Source of the DNA: Solea solea
Lineage: Eukaryota > Chordata > Actinopteri > Pleuronectiformes > Soleidae
Direction of reading: 5' to 3'
Length of the DNA stretch: 64,000 nt
Assembly (NCBI RefSeq): GCF_958295425.1
Contig: NC_081143.1
Span: forward strand, 12,900,094-12,964,093
Below the pieces are notes generated by a model, which was not told where the DNA came from, made no database searches, and was given only the letters and a program-made list of their open reading frames with translations. Shown here in pieces: positions 49,247-61,356 of the stretch. Within the stretch, counting starts at the first letter, position 1. Every line of letters starts with the position of its first letter. The translations under genes were made by a program, and so were the position numbers.

Positions 49247-50042
49247 CTAAGTGCTCCCGTGGCACAGATCTGTAATTATTCCAGAGCCTGGGGGCGCACC
49301 TGAAAAGTCTCGGTCACCCCACTGTTAATATCTAGACCTGGAATCGTCAAGCATAGGCTGGTTGGATGACCGGAAATCTCTCCCGTGCTTGCAAACAGGT
49401 AAAATGTCTGTTTAATAGGCTGGGGCGAGGCCATTAAGAGCTTTAAAAACAAACATTAAAAAGTTTAAAATCAATTCTAAAAAACACACAGGTACACAAG
49501 TATTGGAGGGATGGGCTCCCGTTTAGTTTGAGGAGCAGCCAGATTTTGCAATAACTGGAGGCGGCTCAAAGAAGACTGAGTGACACCAACATAAAGGGCA
49601 TTACAATAGTCCAGTCTAGAACTAATAAATGCGTGTATGGCTACCTCTAGGTTGTGGCAAGTTAAAAATGGTCTTGCTTTCTCCAGTATACGCAAATGAT
49701 AAATACCTATCTTGACATATTTGTTAAAATTTAGATTACAGTCAAAGACAACACCGAGGTTTCTAATAGTTGAGCTGACCTGTGGAGACAGGGCACCCCC
49801 GCTCGCTGCTCCAGGATCACCAAAAGCAACTCCGTCTTTGTTTAATTTAAATGAAGAAAATTGTCTCAGCCACTACTTGATGTCAGAAATGCACTTAAGT
49901 AAAATGCTTTGTGAGACACTATGGTTGGACTGCAAAGGTAAATAAATCTGAACATCATCAGCATAACAATGAAACGACAGGTTATGTCTGGATATAATTG
50001 AACCGAGTAGAAGTAAGTAGAGAGAAAAGAGAATAGGGCCAA
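49247..50042 (-). mobile_element. LINE RT relic, unit 1
   Basis: The minus-strand frame 49695-49477 reads LEVAIHAFISSRLDYCNALY and VGVTQSSLSRLQLLQN, the C-terminal RT block of L2/CR1/Rex1-type LINEs. A 3'-like flank lies on the left. The ORF is short and broken. It is present at the same place in each unit, so it was inserted before the array expanded. Confidence 0.8.
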
Positions 50043-51514
50043 TTGCTTGTTTTCACAACAATAAAATGTTCTAAACAAAAAACAATGTTTCAGAATGTCA
50101 CTGTTGCACACAAAACCAAACCAAAAAAAAACCCCAAATCAATTACATGAGTGTCATTCATGAATAAAGTTTGAAGAAAGTCAGAAACGATCTCCTCCAA
50201 GATGAAAATAAACTGTGTTTCAAGTACCGACAGTGACAGAGAGGAGAGTGGGAACAGAGAGGGTGAATTTTATGTTTCAATGATAAATATTATCATGGGC
50301 AAGACAATTTATGAGAATACATTAGGTTTAACACAAAAATCCGCTTCATGAGTAATACATCTATGCTGGGTTAGCACTGCTCAGCTGGGAGTTGTAGTTC
50401 AGCAACTTCAGCTGACACTTTTGTAATTCTCTAGGTGTTACACATCTATGCAGGCCTGCTTTGTGTGGGAATTAAACACCAGAAACTTAAGGTCATGACA
50501 CCTATGTTCTAAATGAGAGAACTGCACAAACATCAGAGGAGTTGTACTAAAGTGCAGTTTCTTTGTAATATGATATATTCCAGGTAAAACCCCAATACAA
50601 CGTTACTCATATCGGGTCAGCCTTTAAACCCTGAGGATATAATGAGCCTAAGGCATGTAGCAAGAACAGTTCTGCTTCCTCTCTTGTCAATATCACCTCC
50701 TCTTGGTAACTGAAGTTGCCACAGGGTAGGATCAGCAAGTCTGATGGAACATTTACGTTAATTTATACTCAGTTTTCAGGCGACGTTTGATTTTACACAA
50801 CATACACTTTGTCACAAGGTTCTTATTCTTAGTGTTGCATGTATAAGAACATCCCTCTCAGATCTGGGATCTGGTGAGTAAATGAGTGTGGATGTCCATC
50901 TGTTGCATGAACATAATATAGTCTTACCCATACATTTTCTATGGCAGTCATTTTGCACTGGGACGCCAAATGTGTTACTTTGTGTTGAATAAACCACTCT
51001 AAATTCAATGAAAATGGTGAACCACAATTGTATTTGTGGAGGATATCATGAAGTTTTAAGAACAATATTTATGCTTGAGGACAGTTGTAAAATGTTGTAA
51101 AATGAGCCAGAACTCAACAAAGAGCTTATTTGCCACTATAGTTACCTCTTGATCATACAATTACAAAATTAGTCAAAAAACAACTCTTGGCTGCACAAGT
51201 TACTGTTCATTTCTAAGTAAAATTCTCTGCTACGTCACATTTGGTTTCAAGTATAAGTTTCATGAAACCATTCTCAAATTGCCCCTGTTTTTTTTTTAAA
51301 ATATCCATTCTCACAAATCTAGATTTTATTTTCCTGTGTCTGTAAGGTTTATTTTATTAGCTAACTTTCACTTATGGAAATGCATACACCTTTTTTTTGT
51401 TTGGGTCCCCAAAAAGACCAAAGTAATGACAAATTCTCATACCCTAAATTATTTGTTATCCTTTGTGATAATGAATAATCTGACATTGTTTGATTATTGG
51501 TAATACATTTATAA

Positions 51515-51616
51515 TTAAAAACAACTGTAAATACCTCTCTTTTTTCCCTGTCTAAAGTATGAACCCCCAGGGTGTGGATCTGTTTTGAACTCCTCGCAGC
51601 AACATCTGTGGTTATT
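51515..51616 (-). other. Possible Cys-rich exon, unit 2
   Basis: After an acceptor-like CTTTTGTTTAG, the minus strand reads NNHRCCCEEFKTDPHPGG and runs 33 codons to a stop. The Cys triplet recalls the end of three-finger/receptor ectodomains. It is conserved in units 3 and 4 and absent from unit 1. Speculative. Confidence 0.25.
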
Positions 51617-51712
51617 CCTAAACAAAAGAGGGGCAGGGCATTATTGAATTATACCATCACTGGATTCAAATAATTAATTAATGACTGTAAGAGTTTAAAC
51701 ATGTAGCTTTAA

Positions 51713-51883
51713 TTAATGAAATGGCTCTTCTATGTCGAGGACGCCTAAGTACGTCTTCAGGTAGCAGCTCTTGGATTCCTGCACGTTTTGTGTGGAGCAA
51801 TTGAGGGTCCATGACAGTTTGCATGTGCTGCACGTTTTATAAGCCGCAGTCATATATGAAGGCCCTGCCGTGCTGCACGTTGA
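51713..51883 (-). other. Possible alternative Cys-rich frame, unit 2
   Basis: After GATCTTAG (acceptor-like), the minus strand has 56 open codons including TCSTCKLSWTLNCSTQNVQE and SKSCYLKTYLGV, with five or more Cys and an NCS glycosylation site. It overlaps the exon at 51837-51935 in another frame. In unit 3 one base is missing (GAGGTCC for GAGGGTCC), breaking this frame. It could be the true old exon of a decayed Cys-rich secreted protein. Confidence 0.25.
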
Positions 51884-52591
51884 CTAAGATCTTTTTTTGG
51901 GAATATTCTGGATCTCTCTCTTGCTCAGGTTGGCCCTGAAGTGAAAACCACAAAGACAAATGGAAACCACAAAAACACAGTGGCAAATAAGAAGAAAATG
52001 CAATACTCTTAAGACAACAGAAAATGAACATAAAGGCAAATCGCAAAATATCCCCAAAGAAGAAAACGCCACAGCAAATCGCAAAACGAAACACATTTAA
52101 AAAAATCACATTTGTTGTTGTGTTATGTTATATGCTGTTGTGTTGTGAGATTTAATGTGTTTTCTGCAAACCACTTGTCATTGTGGTTTTTTGCTTTGAT
52201 ATGTTTTATTGTGGAATGGGCTGTCATTAGACATCAGACAGTCTCCGTCACCGTCTGTTTTTTAATATCACTTTAAAATGTGAGATGTTGTTTTTGCATG
52301 TCCTAAATGTCTTTAATATCTGTTACTTATTTTTTATTTTACTGTTATTTATGTTTATGTTCCTTCAGGCATGCTGCCCCCCAACAGTGTGAAGTTCCCA
52401 ATTACATTTTGAAGTCCAAAATGACATTGTGAATTTTTTCTTAACACAGATCAAAGATGCCCTTCATTCTCAGGCCTATTCCTTTCTCCCACTGTTTTAT
52501 TTTGTTTATTTATTATAATGTAAAGTATAATACTCACATGACCCCAGTCTGCTGCTGACAGAAGTAAAGCTGCGACAAATATGAGCTTCAT
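51837..52591 (-). CDS. Candidate two-exon secreted peptide, minus strand, unit 2
   Basis: Exon with start: 52591-52538, MKLIFVAALLLSAADWGH, a good signal peptide. The exon begins at 52605 after TTTTTTGCAG and ends with a strong donor (CAT|GTGAGT). A phase-0 partner exon is 51935-51837 after TTTTCACTTCAG: GQPEQERDPEYSQKKILVN then VQHGRAFIYDCGL and stop. Together 50 aa. The gene is head to head with the Thr-rich peptide gene, ~640 bp between start codon and the other's TATA box. Only unit 2 keeps both exons. The signal exon and its splice sites are convincing; the second exon is less so, and Cys-rich frames nearby are alternatives. It may be a young gene or a pseudogene. Confidence 0.45.
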
Positions 52592-53111
52592 TGCTCCCGA
52601 AGAACCTGCAAAAAAGATTATTTTTGATAAATGTATTGGAGACTCTATTAATAATCTGCTCTATTTATCCACTCCTCTGTTCTGTGTGACAGTATATGTG
52701 GCCTTCACTGATACGAACCACGTAGCAAATACTCAGCCACACCCTTCTCAAAACCTTAGAATAATAATAAAATAAATAAACGGGAAAGATCATTATTGAA
52801 GAGTTGCTGATATATTTGAGTAATTTATGCTGAGTATCCTGCAACATCCTAAATCAAGAGGAAGCAGACAGGAAAGCATTATTCACGGGTGTTGCTTCTT
52901 CCCTGCTTAAGCCACCTGATTTGTCATCATAAGTCCAGGTATTTCTTTATTTGTTGCATCTGTTAAACAATTTGCCGTATAATGGGCATACAATCAAATA
53001 TAAGACCAACATTTAAAGTAATCCTGTATAATAAGAAATGTTTTACACAATTGTATATTAAACCTCATATGTGATATTTAACTGATGCTACTCTGTATAT
53101 CATGTGTATCC

Positions 53112-53325
53112 AGGTGTGGTTTCAGGCTCTTAAAAGTAACCACACCTTGAAAAGTGGAGGGAAACGATTTCTTAAAAATTGCCATTTCCCAACACTGTTG
53201 ACGTAAATGACAGGACATCTGCTCCTGTATCTGTATAAAAGACAAGCTCCACGTCCCTAACATCACAACAGCAACCCCTCTTGACCATCTCTGTGATTGT
53301 CTACTGAAATTGCAAAGAACTGAAG
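53112..53325 (+). promoter_or_regulatory. Promoter and leader exon of peptide gene, unit 2
   Basis: Inverted RUNX-core arms at 53112-53121 and 53138-53147, both intact. TATAAAA at 53234-53240. The leader exon ends at about 53325 (CTGAAG|GTAATG). Confidence 0.7.
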
Positions 53326-53479
53326 GTAATGACATTCTTATTATTGTTATCATTATTTCATTATTTAATATTCTGCCTTCCCTGTGTGGCTTGGTTGCAA
53401 TTTTGTTTTTGGACACAGTGTTGAGCTGAGCAGGTCCTACAGTATTTTTTGGTTTTTAACAGGTGTGATCACTGAAACC

Positions 53480-53980
53480 ATGCTGAAGTTAGTGCTTGTG
53501 CTTGGATGCCTCCTGAGCCTCACTCTGGCTCAACCTGTAAGTCAATCTCTCTTGCATTCGATATCACTTATCTTTGCACTTGAATATCACAACTCTTCTT
53601 GTGATGAAACTGAAACTATATAACCTGCAACTTTTGGATTTGTACAGAGAGACATGGCTCACAAACGTGTTGCCCGCTCAAGTTCTGAGTCTAACTCAGC
53701 ATCAGGCTCCAACGAGGTGAGTGGCCTCTTAGTACTGTACATTCAACATTAAACCAGCTGTCTGTTTCTAAAGAGGTCCATAGAAAACCCTCTGTTGTAC
53801 AACTGACTCTGAATGTTTCTGTTTTTCTTGAAGCAAACTACTGGTACTAGTTCTGTTTCACAACTGCTTGAGCTGCTGAAACTCTTACTCTCTACCACAA
53901 CAACTACAACTGCAGCCACTACTACTACTACTACTACAACTAAAGCTCCTGCCACCACTGCTGCTGCAACTACCAAGTAG
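53480..53980 (+). CDS. Thr-rich SCPP-like secreted peptide, copy 2
   Basis: Coding exons 53480-53536, 53648-53716 and 53834-53980, 90 aa. Signal peptide is identical to copy 1. Exon 2 carries the SNSASGSNE form (23 codons). Exon 3 has TSSVSQ where copies 1, 3 and 4 have TSNISVSQ, then seven Thr after the AA. Intron 1 has a ~15-bp insertion (TTGCATTCGATATCAC region). Polyadenylation signal at 54056. All splice sites are intact. Confidence 0.85.
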
Positions 53981-54194
53981 AATCTAAAACTAAAGCAGAG
54001 ATCATCATGAGCGATGTGCATGTTTGAGATCTGTGCTCCCTTGTGATATCTGCTTAATAAACTTCACAATTTGAAAAGATGTTGGCTCAATATGTTTCGT
54101 TTTCTTTTTTTTTAATATTTTAAGTGGATACAAAAGAGCTGCATGTATCATAGTGTGTTAACCCTTAGTCAAACATAAACTGGTTGCGACCAGT

Positions 54195-54851
54195 TAAAAT
54201 GTCTGTTTAATAGGCTGGGGCGAGGCCATTAAGGGCTTTAAAAACAAACATTAAAAAGTTTAAAATCAATTCTAAAAAACACACAGGCGGTCAGTGGAGA
54301 AAAATAAAGTATTGGAGTGATGGGCTCCCGTTTAGTTTGAGGAGCAGCCACATTTTGCAATAACTGGAGGCGGCTCAAAGAAGACTGAGTGACACCAACA
54401 TAAAGGGCATTACAATAGTCCAGTCTAGAACTAATAAATGCGTGTATGGCTACCTCTAGGTTGTGGCAAGTTAAAAATGGTCTTGCTTTCTCCAGTATAC
54501 GCAAATGATAAATACCTGTCTTGACATATTTGTTAAAATTTAGATTACAGTCAAAGACAACACCAAGGTTTCTAATAGTTGAGCTGACCTGTGGAGACAG
54601 GGTACCCCCGCTCGCTGCTCCAGGATCACCAAAAGCAACTCCGTCTTTGTTTAATTTAAATGAAGGAAATTGTCTCCGCTACTACTTGATGTCAGAAATG
54701 CACTTAAGTAAAATGCTTTGTGAGACACTATGGTTGGACTGCAAAGGTAAATAAATCTGAACATCATCAGCATAACAATGAAAAGACAGGTTATGTCTGG
54801 ATATAATTGAACCGAGTAGAAGTAAGTAGAGAGAAAAGAGAATAGGTCCAA
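54195..54851 (-). mobile_element. LINE RT relic, unit 2
   Basis: Same RT C-terminal block as in unit 1 (HAFISSRLDYCNALYVGVTQ on the minus strand). The left flank is shorter: the segment with GTGGCACAGATCTGTAATTA found in units 1, 3 and 4 is missing here. Confidence 0.8.
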
Positions 54852-56655
54852 TTGCTTGTTTTCACAACAATAAAATGTTCTAAACAAAAAACAATGTTTC
54901 AGAATGTCACTGTTGCACAAAAAACCAAACCAAAAAAAAACCCAAAATCAATTACATGAGTGTCATTCATGAATAAAGTTTGAAGAAAGTCAGAAACGAT
55001 CTCCTCCAAGATGAAAATAAACTGTGTTTCAAGTACCGACAGTGACAGAGAGGAGAGTGGGAACACAGAGGGTGAATTTTATGTTTCAATGATAAATATT
55101 ATCATGGGCAAGACAATTTATGAGAATACATTAGGTTTAACACAAAAATCCGCTTCATGAGTAATACATCTATGATGGGTTAGCACTGCTAAGCTGGGAG
55201 TTGTAGTTCAGCAACTTCAGCTGACACTTTTGTAATTCTCTAGGTGTTACACATCTATAAAGGCCTGCTTTGTGTGGGAATTAAACACCAGAAACTTAAG
55301 GTCATGACACCTATGTTCTAAATGAGAGAACTGCACAAATATCAGAGGAGTTGTACTAAAGTGCAGTTTCTTTATAATATGATATATTCCAGGTAAAAAC
55401 CCCAATACAACGTTACTCATATCAGGTCAGCCTTTAAACCCTGAGGATATAATGAGCCTAAGGCATGTAGCAAGAACAGTTCTGCTTCCTCTCTTGTCAA
55501 TATCACCTCCTCTGGGTAACTGAAGTTGCCACAGGGTAGGATCAGCAAGTCTGATGGAACATTTACGTTCATTTATACTCAGTTTTCAGGCGACGTTTGA
55601 TTTTACACAACATACACTTTGTCACAAGGTTCTTATTCTTAGTGTTGCACGTATAAGAAAATCCCTCTCAGATCTGGGATCTGGTGAGTAAATGAGTGTG
55701 GATGTCCATCTGTTGCATGAACATAATATAGTCTTACCCATACATTTTCTATGGCAGTCATTTTGCACTGGGACGCCAAATGTGTTACTTTGTGTTGAAT
55801 AAACCACTCTAAATTCAATGAAAATGGTGAACCACAATTGTATTTGTGGAGGATATCATGAAGTTTTAAGAACAATATTTATGCTTGAGGACAGTTGTAA
55901 AATGTTGTAAAATGGGCCAGAACTCAACAAAGAGTTTATTTGCCACTATAGTTACCTCTTGATCATACAATTACAAAATTAGTCAAAAAAGAACTCTTGG
56001 CTGCACAAGTTACTGTTCATTTCTAAGTAAAATTCCCTGCTATGTCGTATTTGGTTTCAAGTATAAGTTTCATGAAACCATTCTCAAATTGCCCCTGTTT
56101 TTTTTCAGTTTTTTTTTTAAATATCCATTCTCACAAATCTAGATTTTATTTTCCTGTGTCTGTAAGGTTTATTTTATTAGCTAACTTTCATTTATGGAAA
56201 TGCATACACCTTTTTCTTGTTTGGGTCCCCAAATAAACCAAAGTAATGACAAATTCTCATACCCTAAATTATTTGTTATCCTTTGGGATAATGAATAATC
56301 TGACATTGTTTGATTATTGGTAATACATTTATAATTAAAAACAACTGTAAATACCTCTCTTTTTTCCCTGTCTAAAGTATGAACCCCCAGGGTGGGGATC
56401 TGTTTTGAACTCCTCGCAGCAACATCTGTGGTTATTCCTAAACAAAAGAGGGGCAGGGCATTATTGAATTATACCATCACTGGATTCAAATAATTAATTA
56501 ATGACTGTAAGAGTTTAAACATGTAGCTTTAATTAATGAAATGGCTCTTCTATGTCGAGGACGCCTAAGTACGTCTTCAGGTAGCAGCTCTTGGATTCCT
56601 GTACGTTTTGTGTGGAGCAATTGAGGTCCATGACAGTTTGTATGTGCTGCGCGTT

Positions 56656-56754
56656 TTATAAGCCGCAGTCATATATGAAGGCCCTGCCGTGCTGCACGTT
56701 GACTAAGATCTTTTTTTGGGAATATTCTGGATTTCTCTCTTGCTCAGGTTGGCC
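56656..56754 (-). pseudogene. Orphan second exon of minus-strand gene, unit 3
   Basis: Matches the exon at 51837-51935 with one change (Asp to Asn, QERNPEYSQ). The acceptor and stop are kept. The signal-peptide exon is deleted from this unit, so it cannot make the secreted product. Confidence 0.5.
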
Positions 56755-57712
56755 CTGAAGTGAAAACCACAAAGACAAATGGAAAACACAAAAACAAAGT
56801 GGCAAATAAGAAGAAAATGCAATACTCTTAAGACAACAGAAAATGAACATAAAGGCAAATCGCAAAATATCCCCAAAGAAGAAAACGCCACAGCAAATCG
56901 CAAAACGAAACACATTTAAAAAAATCACATTTGTTGTTGTGTTATGTTATATGCTGTTGTGTTGTGAGATTTAATGTGTTTTCTGCAAACCACTTGTCAT
57001 TGTGGTTTTTTGCTTTGATATGTTTTATTGTGGAATGGGCTGTCATTAGACATCAGACAGTCTCCGTCACCGTCTGTTTTTGAATATCACTTTAAAATGT
57101 GAGATGTTGTTTTTGAATGTACTAAATGTCTTCAATATCTGTTAGTTATTTTTTATTTTCATTATTCATTTTACTGTTATTTATGTTTATGTTCCTTCAG
57201 TGTGAAGTTCCCAATTACATTTTGAGATAAATGTATTGGAGACTCTATTAATAATCTGCTCTATTTATCCACTCCCCTGCTCTGTGCGACAGTATATGTG
57301 GCCTTCACTGATACGAACCACGTAGCAAATACTCAGCCACACCCTTCTCAAACATCTTAGAATAATAATAAAATAAATAAACGGGAAAGATCATTATTGA
57401 AGAGTTGCTGATATATTTGAGTAATTTATGCTGAGTATCCTGCAACATCCTAAATCAAGAGGAAGCAGACAGGAAAGCATTATTCACGGGTGTTGCCTGT
57501 TCCCTGCTTAAGCCACCTGATTTGTCATCATAAGTCCAGGTATTTCTTTATGTGTTGCATCTGTTAAACAATTTGCCGTATAATGGGCATACAATCAAAT
57601 ATAATACCAACCTTTAAAGTAATCCTGTATAATAAGAAATGTTTTACACAATTGTATATTATACCTCATATGTGATATTTAACTGATGCTACTCTGTATA
57701 TCATGTGTATCC

Positions 57713-57927
57713 AGGTGTGGTTTCAAGCTCTGAAAAGTAACCACACCTTGAAAAGTGGAGGGAAACAATTTCTTAAAAATTGCCATTTCCCAACACTGTT
57801 GACGTAAAAGACATGACATCTGCTCCTGTATCTGTATAAAAGACAAGCTCCACGTCCCTAACATCACAACAGCAACCCCACTTGACCATCTCTGTGATTG
57901 TCTACTGAAATTGCAAAGAACTGAAGG
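57713..57927 (+). promoter_or_regulatory. Promoter and leader exon of peptide gene, unit 3
   Basis: Inverted RUNX-core arms at 57713-57722 and 57739-57748, both intact. TATAAAA at 57835-57841. The leader exon ends at about 57927 (CTGAAG|GTAATG). Confidence 0.7.
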
Positions 57928-58079
57928 TAATGACATTCTAATTATTGTTATCATTATTTCATTATTTAATATTCTGCCTTCCCTGTGTGGCTTGGTTGGA
58001 ATTTTGTTTTTGGACACAGTGTTGAGCTGAGCAGGTCCTACAGTATTTCTTGGTTTTAACAGGTGTGATCACTGAAACC

Positions 58080-58567
58080 ATGCTGAAGTTAGTGCTTGTG
58101 CTTGGATGCCTCCTGAGCCTCACTCTGGCTCAACCTGTAAGTCAATCTCTCTTATCTTTGCACTTGAATATCACAACTCTTATTGTGATGAAACTGAAAC
58201 TATATAACCTGCAACTTTTGGATTTGTACAGAGAGACATGGCTCACAAACGTGTTGCCCGCTCAAGTTCTGAGTCTAACTCAGCATCAGGCTCCAACGAG
58301 GTGAGTGGCCTCTTAGTACTGTACATTCAACATTAAACCAGCTGCTTGTTTCTATAGAGGTTCATGGAAAACCCTCTGTTGTACAACTGACTCTGAATGT
58401 TTCTGTTTTTCTTGAAGCAAACTACTGGTACTAGTAATATTTCTGTTTCACAACTGCTTGAGCTGCTGAGACTCTTACTCTCTACCACAACTACAACTGC
58501 AGCCACTACTACTACTACTACTACAACTAAAGCTCCTGCCACCACTGCTGCTGCAACTACCAAGTAG
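58080..58567 (+). CDS. Thr-rich SCPP-like secreted peptide, copy 3
   Basis: Coding exons 58080-58136, 58232-58300 and 58418-58567, 91 aa. Same signal peptide and exon 2 as copy 2. In exon 3 the Leu-rich stretch is LLELLRLLLS (Lys changed to Arg), followed by five Thr, AA and eight Thr. Polyadenylation signal at 58684. Intact. Confidence 0.85.
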
Positions 58568-58792
58568 ATTCTGAAACTGAAGCAGAGATCAACATGAGAA
58601 TGAAATCCAATCATGAGCGATGTGCATGTTCAGTTCAAGTAAATGTGGATCAAAATCAGCAGTTTCCCTTGTGATATCTGCTTAATAAACTTCACAATTT
58701 GAAAAAGATGTTGGCTCAAAATGTTTCTTTTTCTCTGCTCATTTGGAATTTTAAAATATTTTAAGTGGATACAAAAGAGCTGCATGTATCTT

Positions 58793-59570
58793 AGTGCTCA
58801 CGTGGCACAGATCTGTAATTATTCCAGAGCCTGGGGGCGGCACCTGAAAAGTCTCGGTCACCCCACTGTTAATATCTAGACCTGGAATCGTCAAGCATAA
58901 GCTGGTTGGATGACTGTAAATCTCTCCTGTGCTTCTGAACAGTTAAAATGTCTGTTTAATAGGCTGGGGTGAGGCCATTAAGGGCTTTAAAAACAAACAT
59001 TAAAAAGCTTAAAATCAATTCTAAAAAACACACAGGTGGTCAGTGGAGAAAATAAAGTATTGGAGTGATGTGCTCCTGTTTAGTTTGAGGAGCAGCCAGA
59101 TTTTGCAATAACTGGAGGCGGCTCAAAGAAGACTGAGTGACACCAACATAAAGGGCATTACAATAGTCCAGTCTAGAACTAATAAATGCGTGTATGGCTA
59201 CATCTAGGTTGTGGCGAGTTAAAAATGGTCTTGCTTTCTCCAGTATACGCAAATGATAAATACCTGTCTTGACATTTAACACCAAGGTTTCTAATAGTTG
59301 AGCTGACCTGTGGAGACAGGGCACCCCAGCTCGCTGCTCCAGGATCACCAAAAGCAACTCCGTCTTTGTTTCATTTAAATGAAGAAAATTGTCTCAGCTA
59401 CTACTTGATGTCAGAAATGCACTTAAGTAAAATGCTTTGTGAGACACTATGGTTGGACTGCAAAGGTAAATAAATCTGAACATCATCAGCATAACAATGA
59501 AACGACAGGTTATGTCTGGATATAATTGAACCGAGTGGAAGTAAGTAGAGAGAAAAGAGAATAGGGCCAA
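58793..59570 (-). mobile_element. LINE RT relic, unit 3
   Basis: The minus-strand frame 59357-59040 is the longest of the set (105 codons): LNVKTGIYHLRILEKARPFL, then FISSRLDYCNALYVGV. It is still only an RT fragment. Confidence 0.8.
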
Positions 59571-61302
59571 TTGCTTGTTTTCACAACAATAAAATGTTCT
59601 AAACAAAATGTTTCAGAATGTCACTGTTGCACACAAAACCAAACCAAAAAAAAAAACCCAAATCAATTACATGAGTGTCATTCATGAATAAAGTTTGAAG
59701 AAAGTCAGAAACGATCTCCTCCAAGATGAAAATAAACTGTGTTTCAAGTAACGACAGTGACAGAGAGGAGAGTGGGAACAGAGAGGGTGAATTTTATGTT
59801 TCAATGATAAATATTATCATGGGCAAGACAATTTATGAGAATACATTAGGTTTAACACAAAAATCTGCTTCATGAGTAATACATCTATGCTGGGTTAGCA
59901 CTGCTCAGCTGGGAGTTGTAGTTCAGCAACTTCAGCTGACACTTTTGTAATTCTCTAGGTGTTACCCATCTATGAAGGCCTGCTTTGTGTGGGAATTAAA
60001 CACCATGACACCTATGTTCTAAATGAGAGAACTGCACAAATATCAGAGGAGTTGTACTAAAGTGCAGTTTCTTTGTAATATGATATATTCCAGGTAAAAA
60101 CCCCAATGCAACGTTACTCATATCAGGTCAGCCTTTAAACCCTGAGGATACAATGAGCCTAAGGCATGTAGCAAGAACAGTTCTGCTTCCTCTCTTGTCA
60201 ATATCACCTCCTCTTGGTAACTGAAGTTGCCACAGGGTAGGATCAGCAAGTCTGATGGAACATTTACGTTCATTTATACTCAGTTTTCAGGCGACGTTTG
60301 ATTTTACACAACATACACTTTGTCACAAGGTTCTTATTCTTAGTGTTGCATGTATAAGAAGATCCCTCTCAGATTTGGGATCTGGTGAGTAAATGTGTGT
60401 GGATGTCCATCTGTTGCATGAACATAATATAGTCTTACCCTTACATTTTCTATGGCAGTCATTTTGCACTGGGACGCCAAATGTGTTACTTTGTGTTGAA
60501 TAAACCACTCTAAATTCAATGAAAATGGTGAACCACAATGGTATTTGTGGAGGATATCATGAAGTTTTAAGAACAATATTTATGCTTGAGGACAGTTGTA
60601 AAATGTTGTAAAATGGGCCAGAAATTTGCCAGTATAGTTACCTCTTGATCATACAATTACAAAATTAGTCAAAAAACAACTCTTGGCTGCACAAGTTACA
60701 GTTCATTTGTAAGTAAAATTCCCTGCTATGTCGCATTTGGTTTCAAGTATAAGTTTCATGAAACCACTCTCAAATTGCCCCTGTTTTTTTTTTTTAAATA
60801 TCCATTCTCACAAATGTAGATTTTAATTTTCTGCGTCTGTAAGGTTTATTTTATTAGCTAACTTTCATTTATGGAAATGCATACACCTTTTTTTTGTTTG
60901 GGTCCCCAAACAAACCAAAGTAATGACAAATTCTCATACCCTAAATTATTTGTTATCCTTTGTGATAATGAATAATCTGACATTGTTTTATTATTGGTAA
61001 TACATTTATAATTAAAAACAACTGTAAATACCTCTCTTTTTTCCCTGTCTAAAGTATGAACCCCCAGGGTGTGGATCTGTTTTGAACTCCTCGCAGCAAC
61101 ATCTGTGGTTATTCCTAAACAAAAGAGGGGCAGGGCATTATTGAATTATACCATCACTGGATTCAAATAATTAATTAATGACTGTAAGAGTTTAAACATG
61201 TAGCTTTAATTAATGAAATGGCTCTTCTATGTCGAGGACGCCTAAATACGTCTTCAGGTAGCAGCTCTATTTATTTATTATAATATAAAGCATAATACTC
61301 AC

Positions 61303-61356
61303 ATGACCCCAGTCTGCTGCTGACAGAAGTAAAGCTGCGACAAATATGAGCTTCAT
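61303..61356 (-). pseudogene. Minus-strand signal-peptide exon, unit 4 (no partner exon)
   Basis: Encodes the same 18 residues as the unit 2 exon with intact acceptor and donor. The ~740-bp deletion just to its left removes the following exon (51837-51935 equivalent). The more distant Cys-triplet exon (about 61100) is still present, so a rearranged product is conceivable but unlikely. Confidence 0.5.

Larger units (their letters stand above)
45936..50042 (+). repeat. Tandem array unit 1 (4.1 kb)
   Basis: Starts in the odam 3' UTR with TTGCTTGTTTTC and ends at the LINE relic before the next TTGCTTGTTTTC. It holds a Thr-rich peptide gene (48510-48991). It lacks about 1 kb present in units 2 and 3 between the CCCTCTCAGATCTGGGATC mark (about 46737) and GGTCCATGACAGTTTG (about 47111), where unrelated AT-rich text is found. 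Residual 46.0-47.5 kb is non-coding. Confidence 0.9.
50043..54851 (+). repeat. Tandem array unit 2 (4.8 kb)
   Basis: The most complete unit. Order: odam-UTR-derived start, non-coding block, minus-strand candidate gene exons (51.5-52.6 kb), plus-strand Thr-rich peptide gene (53480-53980), then a LINE RT relic. Units 2 and 3 agree over most of their length with scattered substitutions. Confidence 0.92.
54852..59570 (+). repeat. Tandem array unit 3 (4.7 kb)
   Basis: Same order as unit 2. A deletion near 57200-57227 joins GTTCCTTCAG...CATTTTGA to GATAAATGTATTGGAGAC and removes the minus-strand signal-peptide exon. The peptide gene is at 58080-58567. Confidence 0.92.

Noticed and set aside
50812..51065. 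71-78-codon minus-strand frames conserved in units 2-4
   Set aside because: No start context, signal peptide or splice sites; overlapping frames are equally open. Considered non-coding spacer, though conserved by recent duplication.
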